Assembly (NCBI GenBank): GCA_963383645.1
Contig: OY726572.1
Location: forward strand, 20,422,672-20,486,671
Reading direction: 5' to 3'
From: Muscardinus avellanarius
Taxonomy: Eukaryota; Chordata; Mammalia; Rodentia; Gliridae
Length of the DNA stretch: 64,000 nucleotides
In this document: piece by piece, positions 1 to 10,130 of the stretch
Position numbering within the stretch: position 1 is the first letter of the stretch
Layout of the letters: every line of letters starts with the position of its first letter
Made by a program: the position numbers and the translations under genes
The notes under the pieces: generated by a model
Databases searched by the model: none
What the model was told of the DNA's origin: nothing
What the model saw: the letters and a program-made list of their open reading frames with translations, nothing else

Positions 1-305
1 ACCCAGGGGCATTCGACCTCTGCGCTACACCCACTACCCTATTTTTTATTCTTTATTTTGAAACAGGGCCTCACTAAGTAGCTGAGGCAGTTCGCGAACC
101 GTGATCCTCTGGTCTCAGTCTCCTGAATGCTGAGATTACAAGCATTTGCCACCACGCCTGGCTTTTATTCTTTTATTTTGAAACAGGGTCTCAATAAATT
201 GTGCAGGGCCTCACAAGTTGCTGAGGCTGGTAGAGAACCTTCGATCCTCCTGTCTCAGTCTCCCATGTACTGGGTTACAAGTGTGTGCCACCATACCTGC
301 CCCCC
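1..305 (-). mobile_element. Two B1-ID SINE copies, minus strand (first cut by window edge)
   Basis: 1-162 is a type A copy lacking its ID-half start because of the window edge; it ends with the complement of the SINE head at 'cacgcctggc'. 163-305 is a second, B1-half-only copy, older, ending 'caccatacctgc'. Confidence 0.85.
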
Positions 306-309
306 CAGC

Positions 310-311
<2 letters not shown>

Positions 312-367
<56 letters not shown>

Positions 368-572
368 ATAGGTTTGAACCCAGGGGCATTCTACCTCCAA
401 GCTACACCCCTAGCCCTATTTTATTTTATTTTATTTTATTTTATTTTGAAACAGAATATCCCTAGGTTGCTAGGAGTCTTGCTACTTTGCTGAAGCTGTT
501 CTCTAACCTGATAGCCTCCTATCTCTACCTCCAAAGTACCAGGCTTACAGGCTTGGGCCAAGATGCCTGGTG
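312..572 (-). mobile_element. B1-ID SINE, minus, with (GT)n in place of its tail
   Basis: A (GT)27-like tract (312-365) replaces the poly-T expected at the 3' end of a minus-strand copy; it is followed directly by 'ttgaacccaggggcattctac' sequence of the ID half, an (ATTTT)n linker (417-446) and a diverged B1 half. Confidence 0.85.
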
Positions 573-607
573 TATTTCTCAGCTTTACTATTCAAATGCT
601 CATTTAT

Positions 608-921
608 GGTTGTGTGTGGTGGTGCCTCCCTGTAATTCCAGTACTTCAGAGGCTGAGACAGAAGGATCACAGGTTCGAGGACACCTCAGCAATTTAGTGA
701 GGCTCTCAGCAACCTAGTGAGACTGTGTTTAAGTAAGAAAATCAGTCTGGAGGTGTAGGTAGCTAGGAGGTTTGCAGTTCACGGCCAGCCTCAGCTACTT
801 AGTGAGGCCCTATGCAACTCAGTGAGACCCTGTTTCAAAATAAAGAATAAAAAAAAGGGCTGGGGGTGTAGCTTGGAGGTAGATTGCCCTTGGGTTTCAT
901 CCCCCATATCGCAAAAAAAAA
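608..921 (+). mobile_element. Two B1-ID SINEs in tandem, plus strand
   Basis: 608-770 is an old copy (B1 half plus part of the ID half). 771-921 is a 5'-truncated type A copy with intact linker and ID half ending in an A9 tail. Confidence 0.8.
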
Positions 922-977
922 ACCACCCTAAATACATATTTGTGCCTTTATGTTCTCCATCTGGTTTTTATACCTTT

Positions 978-980
978 GTT

Positions 981-1011
<31 letters not shown>

Positions 1012-1424
1012 GCAGTACTGGGGATTGAACCCAGGGGATTCTACCTCCAAGCTATACCCCCAAGCCTTATTTATTTATTTATTTATTTAGCAATACTGGG
1101 GATGGAACCCAGAGGTATTCTACTTCCGAGTGCCAGCCTAATTTTTATTCTATGTTTTGAAATAGAGACTCACTGAGTTGCAAAGTGCCTCACTAAGTAA
1201 CTGAGGCTGTCCGCAAACTGGGCTCCTCCTGTCTCAAGTCTCCCAAATGCTGGGATTACAAGTGTGTGCCATCACCATGCCCGACTTTTATTCTTTATTT
1301 TGAAACAGGGTCTCACTAAGTTGCAGAGGGCCTCACTAAGTAGCTGAGGCTGTTCATGAATCACAATCCTCCTGTCTCGGCCTCACGAATGCCGGGATTA
1401 CAAGCATGCGCCACTATTCCTGGC
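978..1424 (-). mobile_element. Cluster of three minus-strand SINE pieces with (ATTT)n
   Basis: An ID half (978-1065) preceded by (ATTT)n, a complete type A copy (1067-1286) whose tail is also (ATTT)n, and a B1-half fragment (1287-1424). Confidence 0.85.
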
Positions 1425-1445
1425 AACTATATAAAATGCTATGGA

Positions 1446-1795
1446 GCCGGGCGTGGTGGTGCACGCTTGTACTCCCAATACTTGGGAGGCTGAGACAGGA
1501 GGATTGCGATTCACAGCCAGCCTCAGCTACTTAGTGAGGCCTTTTGCAACTCAGTGAGACCCTGTTTCAAAAAATAAAGAATAGCCAGGCGTGGTGGCGC
1601 ACACTTGTAATCCCAGCATTTGGGAGGCTGAGACTGGAAGATTACGGTTCGTGCACAGCCTCAGCTACTTAGTGAGGCCCTCTGTAACTTAGTGAGACCC
1701 TGTTTCAAAATAAAGAATAAAAAAATAGGGCAGGGGGTGTAGCTCGGAGGTCGAATGCCCCTGGGTTCCATCCCCAGACTCGCAAAAAAAAAAAA
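1446..1795 (+). mobile_element. Two type A SINEs, plus strand
   Basis: A B1 half with linker (1446-1584) is directly followed by a complete type A copy (1585-1795), the arrangement expected when the second inserted into the linker or tail of the first. Confidence 0.85.
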
Positions 1796-1997
1796 AAATG
1801 ATAATAATAATAATAAAGAGTAAAAAATAGGGCACAGGGTGTAGCTCGGAGGTCAAATGCCCCTGGGTTCCATCCCCAGACTCGCCAAAAAAAAAAAATA
1901 ATAATAATAATAATAAAAAATAAAGAATAAAAAATAGGGCACGGGGTGTAGCTCGGAGGTCGAATGCCCCTGGGTTCCATCCCCAGACTCGCAAAAT

Positions 1998-2028
<31 letters not shown>

Positions 2029-2088
2029 GAGTAAAAAATAGGGCACAGGGTGTAGCTTGGAGGCAGAATGCCCCTGGGTTCCATCCAC

Positions 2089-2092
<4 letters not shown>
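1728..2092 (+). repeat. Tandem array of four ID halves
   Basis: The linker plus ID half ('ataggg-caca-gggtgtagctcgg ... ccagactcgc') occurs four times, starting at 1728, 1829, 1937 and 2041, i.e. with spacings of 101, 108 and 104 bases. Units are separated by (ATA/ATT)n tracts. The B1 half is present only before the first unit, so the array grew by tandem duplication of the right half and not by independent insertions. Confidence 0.9.

Positions 2093-2136
<44 letters not shown>
2093..2136 (+). repeat. (CA)n microsatellite at SINE tail
   Basis: Uninterrupted CA dinucleotide run starting within 'ccacagtaacacac', i.e. grown from the 3' end of the fourth ID unit; it abuts the retroviral remnant. 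Confidence 0.95.
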
Positions 2137-2137
<1 letters not shown>

Positions 2138-2140
<3 letters not shown>

Positions 2141-2561
2141 TGGACAGAATAGCTAAACAATTAGATGCTACTAGCCAGAAGACATGGGAAAATAGATTAA
2201 TGCTTGTAATCGCCCCAGTACCAACAACAACAAAAAATTAACGACCCTAGCAAATGAACTCGCTGAAAAGTTAGAAGATGACACCTTCACTAATCTAATG
2301 GAACAATGGTTTAGTAAAGGAAGGGAATAATGACATCTGCCCGGACATTCCTTATCATTGTTATTGGAATGATGACTCTGGTAGGATGCTGTATAATCCC
2401 TGGCATACGAAGATTAGTCCAGACACTTACAGAGACAGCCATTACTGAACAGCCTCCACCCCAGTACCATGAGAACCTTTGTGTACTTGCAGACTCAGAT
2501 CACAAAAGCTCATGTTAATAGAATTCAAAGAAGAAAAGTATATAATAAAAGAGGGGGAAGT
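2138..2561 (+). pseudogene. Endogenous retrovirus remnant: broken env transmembrane subunit and polypurine tract
   Basis: Three broken stretches read as retroviral Env TM sequence. 2138-2240 carries a heptad-type segment with a TWENRL-like motif and then a stop. About 2245-2329 is a membrane-proximal ectodomain piece in a shifted frame, ending in a stop. 2330-2518 encodes a 62-residue membrane anchor and cytoplasmic tail (hydrophobic LIIVIGMMTLVGCC, then a basic/polar tail). Between the first two the central disulfide region of TM is absent. A polypurine tract (aaaagagggggaag, 2547-2560) follows, then the LTR. The gene is dead by deletion and frameshift; no gag, pol or SU is present. Class is likely gamma/type-D-like from TM style, which is an inference. 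Confidence 0.8.
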
Positions 2562-3392
2562 TGTAAAGAAGGAAAATAACTTTTTTCTGTTACAAGATCA
2601 AGTAGAAACTGGAAGGCTTCCATTTTGTAACTGTAGTTTAAGTTTCTCTTTTGTAATTTTTGTACAGGGTCTGTACCTTCTCCTCTTGGACTTACTGGTT
2701 TCATGTTTCTTCTTTTGTAAAATCTGCCCAGGGAAAACCAGCCAACCAGGTTAGACTGTGAAGTCTTCCTCCAGCCAGTGGCGGATGCAGCAGTGGCCAA
2801 TGCGTTAGGGGAATAAAAGACTGTGTGTAGCCGGGCGTGGTGGCGCACGCTTGTAATCCCCGCGCTTGGGAGGCGGAGACAGGAGGATCGCGCAGGTTCG
2901 AAGCCAGCTGTGCTGGCTTAAAGAGACCCTGTTTCCAAATTTAAAAAGTATAAAAATAGGTCTGGGAGTGTAGCCCGGAGGTAGAAGGGCTTCCAGGAAC
3001 CCCAGTACCACGAAAAAAAAAAGACTGTGTGTAGCTTGGCGTGGTGGCGCACACTTGTAATCCCCCTGTGCTTGGGAGGCTGAAACAGGAGGATCGCACA
3101 GGTTCGAGGCCAGCCTCGGCTACTTAGTGAGACCCTGTTTCCAAATAAAATATAAAATAGCTCTGGGAGTATAGCCCAGAGGTAGAAAGCCCCTGGTTCT
3201 ACACCCCAGTACCACCAAAAAAAAAAAAAAAAAAAAAAAAGACTGTGTGGACTGCCTGCCCAGTGCATTTGCCTACCAGTTTTATGATGGCATTTGCACC
3301 CTTCTGCAGAAGTAAATTGCCTTGCTGAGTTACTTTTGGTTTCATGAGGTTTTTTTCTTTATTTGTGGCTTTCCTAAAATTTGTTTCTCACA
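2562..3392 (+). mobile_element. 3' LTR of the ERV remnant, split by two SINEs
   Basis: Starts TGTAAAG directly after the polypurine tract and probably ends ...TCACA near 3392 (TGT/ACA inverted ends). A poly(A) signal aataaa lies at 2812-2817, placing the R region there. Two SINEs at 2830-3238 interrupt it; without them the LTR is about 420 bases. No internal 5' LTR is in the window. Confidence 0.75.
2815..3250 (+). mobile_element. Type C and type B SINEs inserted at one site in the LTR, with three target copies
   Basis: A type C copy (2830-3022) and a B-like copy (3034-3238), both plus. The target word aagactgtgtg is present before the first, between the two, and after the second (3239-3249). 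Each SINE begins with 'ta-gc' right after the word, so both used the same integration point. Confidence 0.9.
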
Positions 3393-3466
3393 CTGGCCTT
3401 GAGCCTGCGATCTTCCTGGTATTGGGGCTATATAGAGCATGTGCCACCAAGCCTGGCTCCATTTGG

Positions 3467-3562
<96 letters not shown>

Positions 3563-3760
3563 CTACACCCCTAGCCTATTATATTTTGTCTTGAAACAAG
3601 ATCTCACTAGGGTACTGAGAGTCTTGCTACGTTGCTGGGGCTCTTCTCCAACCTGTGATCCTCCTGTCTCAGCTTCCCAAGTACTGGGATTACAAGCATG
3701 TGCCACCTGGCTCAGCTAAAAATAAATAAACAAACAAATAAATAAATAAATAAATAAATT
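3393..3760 (-). mobile_element. Minus SINE fragments around (GT)n(GA)n
   Basis: A B1-half end (3393-3455), then (GT)n 3470-3512 and (GA)n 3513-3560, then a minus SINE (3561-3716) and an (AAAT)n tract (3717-3760). Confidence 0.8.
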
Positions 3761-4104
3761 TGACCACCTTCTCTTCAGTAATGACTGGGATTCTCCTGCT
3801 GTTTAGACACCCTCGCATCCCCTCACTTTCTCTCCCAGACCATCAAATGAACACAGAAACTGGCAGTGTGTGCCCCTGTCTGACCGTGAACCTGGAGGCA
3901 GGTAGGCAGCATGTCTTATTCATGTCCGAATCTCAGCCCAGGACGAAATGCTTGACTCACGGGTTCAGGAAGTCCTGTCGACTGAGTGAACGGAAGAGGT
4001 TATCAGGTCTTGGACTCAGGCCTGGGAAGTGAGGTCCAGGTAGGTCTAGGGTCAGGGACTAGACCAGCAGTTGCAAGGGAGGTAGGGGTTGAAATACAGT
4101 ATTT
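3761..4104. other. Unique intergenic block
   Basis: No repeat family or gene recognised. A 90-codon open frame here has no domain features. Confidence 0.6.
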
Positions 4105-4315
4105 TTATTTTTGGGGATACTAAGTAGTAAACTCAGAGGTATTCTGCTACTGAGCTACACCCCCAGCCCTATTTTTTTTTTCTTTTTATTTTGAAACAGG
4201 GGCTCATTAAGTTGCAGAGGGCACACTAAGTAGCTGAGGCTGGCCACGAACCTGCGATCCTCCTGTCTCAGCCTCCCAAGTGCTGGGATTACAGGCGTGC
4301 GTCACCACGCCCAGC
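4105..4315 (-). mobile_element. B1-ID SINE, minus strand
   Basis: Complete copy: ID half, linker with T9, B1 half ending 'caccacgcccagc'. Confidence 0.9.
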
Positions 4316-5161
4316 GTGAAAGGACCTGTTGATTGGTTTGCATTTTCCTTCTGCGTCACTCCTCACCAGTGCGTGCCCTCAGTGAGGACAGCATTCTGTG
4401 TCACAAAGGCTCTAACCAATGCCTGGCACGCAGACAGTACTCAATAAATGTTTTTTGAATAAACTCAGTCTAAACTGAACCCACGAGGGAAAAACCAGAG
4501 GCAGCGTTATTCATTCATTCTGGAAAATAAAATTGACAATAGGCCTGAAGGAACTCCAGTCAGCACATTCTTTACTCCGTGGGAAGGCTGCTTCGGAGGA
4601 AGCCTACGGCAGATTCAGTTGTCACTTGGTAAATACAGCCAGGCTAAGGGGACTTTGAGGATCTTAAGAGACTGTCACGGAGCCGTGGCGCCCAGATGAG
4701 TCATGCTTTCCCATATAGGCACAGACTTCCCTTGCCAAACAGGCCCCGGCCTTGCCCAGTGCTGGCATCGCTTGCCCATCACTGTGGCAGTAACCCAGGC
4801 GGTCTGAACCCTCTCACCGCCCTCCCCAGCGCTCCTCGTGGGGCTCAGTGCTGCAGTCCTGTGGGTCTGACCTCACGGTACAGTGTCCGGTATTATACAA
4901 TGTCCCGTATTGGTTACATTTACCTATTGTGGCTACTCAGTGACATGTGGGCCACAATTTCAGATATCCTGCTGAAAGAGAAACCGTTCTAGACCCCAGA
5001 TCCAGGCCTTCCACTCTCTGAGTTGCAAACTTGCGCCGTCACTCTACCTCAGCTTTATCATCCATAGAAAATGAATTAAGAACATTTCTTCCTTCTGTCC
5101 CACACGACTGTCAAGTAAAAGGAAACGTAGTAGGAAGACGAATAGGAGTGGTTTGGATTTA
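4316..5161. other. Unique intergenic block with an AP-1 consensus
   Basis: Mostly unrecognised unique DNA. It contains the perfect palindromic AP-1 motif ATGAGTCAT at 4696-4704 within a moderately GC-rich stretch and an ancient repeat end at 4415-4468. No coding evidence. Confidence 0.55.
4415..4468 (+). mobile_element. L2/MIR-type 3' end remnant
   Basis: 'gcctggcac...agtactcaataaatg ttttttgaata' is the shared 3' end signature of L2 and MIR retroposons. Confidence 0.75.
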
Positions 5162-5275
5162 GAGCTGAGGGTGTGGCTTAGGGGTAGAACAGTACTTAAC
5201 ATGCTCTAGGCCCTGGGTTCAATGCTCACCAGCAAACAAAACAAAACCACTGACAAACAAACAGACAAAAACCCC
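5162..5275 (+). mobile_element. Solitary ID element
   Basis: 'gtgtggcttaggggtagaaca...ccctgggttcaatgc' with an A/C-rich tail; retains the 'ttaacatgctctaggcc' central part missing from the dimer's ID half. Confidence 0.8.
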
Positions 5276-5296
5276 TGGGATTTAGGGCATAATTAA

Positions 5297-5642
5297 AGTT
5301 CTTACCAACCGGGCTTGGAGGCGCACGCTTGTAATCTCAGCATTTGGGAGGCTGAGCCCTGGTGATTGTGGTTTGCAGCCAGCCTCAGCTACTTAGTGAG
5401 GCCCTCCACAACTTCGTGAGATCCTATTTCAAAATAAAGAATAAAGCCGGGCGTGGTGGCGCACGCTTGTAATCCCAGCATTTGGGAGGCTGAGACCAAA
5501 GGAGCATGGTTCGCGGACAGCCTCAGCTACTTAGTGAGGCCCTCTGCAACTCAGTGAGACCTGGTTTCAAAATAAAGAATAAAAAATAGGGCAGGGGGTA
5601 TAACTCGGAGGTCAAATGTGCCTGGGTTCCATCCCTAGACCC

Positions 5643-5679
<37 letters not shown>

Positions 5680-5814
5680 AAGAAAAAAAAAAGAAAGGAA
5701 GGAAGAAAAAAAAGAAAGAAAGATTAAAAAGCAGGGCTGGGGGTGTAGCTTGGAGGTAGAATGCCCCTGGGTTCCATCCTCAGTACTGAAAAAAAAAAAA
5801 AAAAGTTCTGTACC
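5297..5814 (+). mobile_element. Composite of type A SINEs plus extra ID half, flanked by one target duplication
   Basis: A truncated A copy (5309-5445), a full A copy (5446-5645), a long A/GAAA tail (5645-5722) and a separate ID half (5732-5803). The flanks aaagttcttacca (from 5297) and aaagttctgtacca (to 5814) match, so the whole composite sits between one target duplication, with the full copy nested inside the outer one. Confidence 0.8.
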
Positions 5815-5877
5815 AAATCTGTCACTAAAGAACTACACATTAGTCATTTTGTCAAATGCTTAGCCTAGTGCAATTCT

Positions 5878-6977
5878 TTATTTGTTTGTTTATTTATTTA
5901 TTTATTTGCAGTGCTGAGGATTGAACCCAGGGGCGTTCTACCTTCCAACCCCAGCCCAATTTGAGCCCTCCAGTATGCGCCCACACACCTAGCCCGAGTA
6001 CCATGTTTTTTGTTTGTTTTTGTTTTTTGTGGTACTGGGGGTGAAACCCAGGGGCTTTTCTACCTCCGGGCTACACTCCCAGACCAATTTTTATACTTTA
6101 TTTGGAAACAGGGTCTCACTAAGTTGCTGAGAGCCTCACTTAGTAGTTGAGACTGGCTTTGAACCTGTATAATCCTTCTGTCTCAGCCTCCCAAGCACTG
6201 GGATTACGCCACCACATCCAGCTTTAGTATCATATTTTTAATAAGTGTTCAAGAAATATTTATTTTTATTTATTATTTTGGTGGTACTGGGGTTCCTGGA
6301 AACGCTTCTATCACCGGGCTACACTCCCAGACACCTATTTTTTATATTTTTATTTGGAAACAGGGTCTCTTAAGCCAGTGAGGCTGGCTTCAAACCTGTG
6401 CGATCCTCCTGTCTCTGCCTCCCAAGCACGGGGATTACAAGAGTGCACCACCACGCCTGGCTAGGAAATATTTATTATTGATATAGTTTTTTTTTTTTCA
6501 GTACTGGGGATTGAACCCAGGGGAATTCTATTTCTGAGCTACACTCACAGTCTTATATATAGCTGAGGCTGTCCTCGAACCACAATCCTCCTGTTTCAGC
6601 CTCCCAAATGCTGGGATTACAAGTGTGCACCACCATGCCAGGCTCATTTTGAAACAGAGTCTTACTAAGTTGTGGAGGGCTGAGGCTGGACCCGAGCTTT
6701 GTGACACACGCTTGTAATCCCACCATTCAAGAGGCTGAGACCGGAGGACCGCAGTTCTCGGCCAAGCTTCAGCTACTTAGTGAGGCCTTCCATAAATTAG
6801 TGAGACCCTGTTTCAAAATAAAGAATAAAAAACAGGGCAGAGGGTGTAACTCGGGAGGTTGAATGCTCCTGGGTTCCATCCCCAGACCCAAGGGGGGGAA
6901 AAAAAAAGTAGCTGAGGCTGACCTCTTGTCTCCGCCTCCCAAATACTAGGATTACAAGCGTGTGCCACCACACTGGT
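5878..6977 (-). mobile_element. Cluster of minus SINEs with one nested plus copy
   Basis: ID half 5878-5958; type B 6003-6223; type C 6278-6461 flanked by 'gaaatatttatt'; internally deleted type A 6488-6643; and a minus fragment 6644-6688 that resumes at 6909-6977 after a plus-strand type A copy (6689-6900) that interrupts it. Confidence 0.85.
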
Positions 6978-7092
6978 TTGGTTGGTTGCTTTTTGAGTAA
7001 TTATTGTGTTTTTGTCTTCTTGAATACAATGTAAAAACTTGGTGCTATAGCTGAATAGCTTAGTAGAAAAGAGAATTTCAGAAGTTGTATAG

Positions 7093-7884
7093 GACCAGGT
7101 ATGGTGGTATATACTTGTAATCCCAGTACTTGGGAGGCTGAAACAGGAGGATTACAGGTTCAAAGCCAGCCTCAGCAATTTAGTGAGTCCCTCAGCAACC
7201 TAGTGAGACCCTGTTTCCAAATAAGAAATAAAATTGGGCTGAGGGTGTAGCTTGGAGGTAGATTCTGCCTCTGGGTTCAATCCCCAGTACCAAAACAAAA
7301 AAAACAAAAAAATTGTATATGGAGCTAGGCATGGTGCTGCATGTCTATAATTCCAGTACGTAGGAGGCAGAGATAGGAATATCACGGGTTTGAGGCTAAC
7401 CTCAACAACACAGCAAGACACTAGGCAACTTATTGAGACACTATTCCAAAAATCAATAAACCAAGTGTGGTGGCACACTTCTAATCCTCGCATTTGAGAG
7501 GCTGAGACAGGAGGATCTGGGTTGAGGGACAGCCTCAGCTACTTAGTGAGGCCCTTTGCAACTCAGTGAGACCCTGTTTCAAAGTAAAGAATAAAAAATA
7601 GGGCTGGGGAGCCGGGCGTGGTGACACACGCTTGTAATACCAGCATTTGGGAGGCTGAGACAGGAGGATCACTGTTCGCAGACAGATCCAGCTACTTAGG
7701 CCCTTTGCAACTCAGTCAGCCCCTGTTTCCAAATAAAGAATAAAAAGTAGGGCTGACAGTGTAGCTCTGAGGTAGAATATCCCTGGTTTCCATCCCCAGT
7801 ACTGAAAAAAAAAAAAAAATAGGACTGGGGGTATATAGCTCGAAGGTAGAATGCCCCTGAATTCCATCCCCAGTTCTGCAAAAA

Positions 7885-7919
<35 letters not shown>

Positions 7920-7920
7920 A
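7093..7920 (+). mobile_element. Cluster of plus-strand SINEs with nesting
   Basis: Old copy 7093-7312; old B1 half 7322-7459; type A 7460-7609 interrupted at its ID half by another type A (7610-7815); the interrupted ID half continues at 7820-7880 and ends in (AAAT)n to 7920. Confidence 0.85.
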
Positions 7921-7986
7921 TATTAAGATTGAGGTTGGACCCTTATTCACATCATATTTAATTTAATTTTAAATTTATTTATTTAA

Positions 7987-8521
7987 TTTATTTTGTGGCA
8001 CTGGTGATTCAAGGGGGGACATTCTACCTCCAAGCTACACTCCCAGCCCTATTTTTTATTTTTTATTTTGAAACAGGGTCTCTTTTGATGCAGTTAAAAA
8101 GAAAGAAAGCGCCGGGCGTGGTGGCGCACGCTTGTAATCCCCGCGCTTGGGAGGCAGAGACAGGAGGATCGCGCAGGTTCGAAGCCAGCTGCGCGCACCG
8201 GCTTAAGAGACCCTGTTTCCAAATAAAAATGTAAAAATAGGTCTGGGAGTGTAGCCCAGAGGTAGCAGGGCTTCCAGGAACCCCAGTACCACCAAAAAAA
8301 AAAAAAAAGGAAAGAAAGCGTTGGGCGTGGTGGCGCACACTTGTAATCCCCGCACTTGGGAGGCGGAGAAAGGAGGATTGCGTAGGTTCAAAGCCAGCCT
8401 CACTGGCTTAAGAGACCCTGTTTCCAAATAAAAAATAATAAAAAAAAAATAGTTCTGGGAGTGTAGCCCGGAGGTAGAAGGGTTTCCAGGAACCCCAGTA
8501 CCACAAAAAAAAAAAAAAAAA
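7987..8521 (+). mobile_element. Two type C SINEs in series beside a minus ID half
   Basis: A minus ID half (7987-8087) is followed by type C copies at 8110-8310 and 8322-8521. Both C copies are immediately preceded by 'gaaagaaagc', suggesting reuse of one target; no third copy of the word is seen after the second element. Confidence 0.85.
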
Positions 8522-8704
8522 AACACAGAAGTAAATCTTCTTTTCCTTGTATTAGGCAATGGTTTCTTAGATATGACACCCAAAGCACAAAAAAACAAAA
8601 TAAATAGATAAAGATAAGTTGGACTCTGTCAAAATGAAAAACTTGTCTGCTGCTCTGGATACCATCAAGAATGTAAAAACACAACATACAAAATAAGAGA
8701 AAAT
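8522..8704 (+). mobile_element. L1 ORF2 fragment, first part
   Basis: Degenerate L1 ORF2 sequence with the recognisable order 'gataagttggac...gtcaaaatgaaaaactt...ccatcaag...aataagagaaaat'. It is interrupted by SINEs and continues at 9277. Confidence 0.75.
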
Positions 8705-8706
8705 CA

Positions 8707-9033
8707 GCCAGGTATGGTGGTGCACACTTGTAATCCCAGGATTTGGGAGGATGAGACAGGAGGATTGCAGGTTTGAGAATAGCCTCCGCAAATAGTGAAA
8801 TGCTCAGCAACCTAGCAAGAACCCGTTTCAAAATAAAAAGAAAAGCCGGGCGTGGTGGCGCACGCTTGTAATCCCCGCGCTTGGGAGGCGGAGACAGGAG
8901 GATCACACAGGTTCGAAGCCAGCCGCGCGCGCTGGCTTAGGAGACCCTGTTTCCAAAATGAAAATGCAAAAATAGGTCTGGGAGTGTAGCCCGGAGGTAG
9001 AAGGGCTTCCAGGAACCCCAGTACCACCAAAAA

Positions 9034-9072
<39 letters not shown>

Positions 9073-9160
9073 AATAAAATAAAAAATAAAAAGAAAAGAC
9101 GGCTGGGGGTGTAGCTTGGAGATAGAATACCTGAGTTCAATCTCCAGTGCCACAGAGAAA
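8707..9160 (+). mobile_element. Old B1-ID SINE interrupted by a type C copy
   Basis: Outer B1 half 8707-8844, inner type C 8845-9087 with a long (AAAT)n tail, outer ID half 9088-9160. The word aaaaagaaaag occurs on both sides of the inner copy as its target duplication. The outer element itself splits the L1 fragment. Confidence 0.9.
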
Positions 9161-9276
9161 GAGAGGGAGAGGGAGAGGGAGAGGGAGAGGGAGAGGGAGA
9201 GGGAGAGGGAGAGGGAGAGGGAGAGGGAGAGGGAGAGGGAGGAAGAGAGGGGGAGGGAGGGAGAGAGAGAGAGAGA
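9160..9276 (+). repeat. (GGGAGA)n purine-only tract
   Basis: A hexamer repeated about 14 times (9162-9242) then irregular GA-rich sequence; it grew from the tail of the preceding ID half. Uninterrupted polypurine with mirror symmetry. Confidence 0.95.
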
Positions 9277-9385
9277 GTATCTTTACAAATCATGTTTCTA
9301 GTAAGAAACTTACTAGACAAACATATGTAGTATTTATATATCCAGAATATATGAATAATTATTGAAAATAAAAAATCCCAACCCA
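9277..9385 (+). mobile_element. L1 ORF2 fragment, continuation
   Basis: 'acaaatcatgtttctagtaag...tccagaatatatgaa' follows the L1 order after the 8522-8704 piece, separated from it only by inserted SINEs. Confidence 0.7.
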
Positions 9386-10118
9386 GCCGGGCGTGGTGGC
9401 GCACGCTTGTAATCCCCGCGCTTGGGAGGCTGAGACAGGAGGATCGCGCAGGTTCGAAGCCAGCTGCAGCTACTTAGTGAGGCTCTCAGCAACTTAGTGA
9501 GACCCTGTTTCCAAATAAAATATCAAATAGGTCTGGGAGTATAGCCCGGAGGTAGAAAGCCTCTGGGTTCCACCCCCAGTACCACAAAAAATAAAAAAAT
9601 AAAAAGTTTAAAAAAAGGGATAGGGTTTCCAGGCATGGTGGCGCATACTTGTAATCCCAGCACTTGGGAGGCTGAGACAGGAGGACTACACAGGTTCGAA
9701 GCTGGCCTCAGCTACTTAGTGAGGCTCTCAACAACTTAGGGAGACCCTGTTTCCAAATACCAAATAAAATACAAAATAGGTCTGGGAGTATAGCCTGGAG
9801 GTAAAAAAAAAAAAAAAAAAATCCCCTGAGTTCCACCCCAGTACCACAAAAAGGGTGGGGGGGGCTAGGGTCAGGCACAGTGGTACATGTGGTATCTATA
9901 ATTCTATAATTCCAGTGTCTGAGAAGCTGAGATGAGAGGATTACAGATTTGAGGACAGCCTCAGCAACCTAGTGAGGCCCTCAGCAACCTAGTAATACCC
10001 TGTTTCCAAACAAACAAACAAACAAACAAACACACAAAACAAACAACAACAAAAAAAAAACTGCTGGGGTTGTAGCTTAGAGGTAAGGTCCCTCTGGATT
10101 CAATTTCCAGTACCAAAA
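9386..10118 (+). mobile_element. Three plus-strand SINEs
   Basis: Type B 9386-9604, near consensus; older type B 9628-9855 with an A19 run inside its ID half; old copy 9868-10118 whose linker has become (CAAA)n. Confidence 0.9.
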
Positions 10119-10130
10119 TCAGACAACCTT

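Noticed and set aside
1689..2160. Periodic peptide repeats in two minus-strand frames
   Set aside because: Translation of the tandem ID-half array and (CA)n tract, not a repeat protein.
2330..2518. Independent small membrane-protein gene
   Set aside because: The frame is the end of a broken retroviral env followed by a polypurine tract and LTR; no promoter or splice signal of its own.
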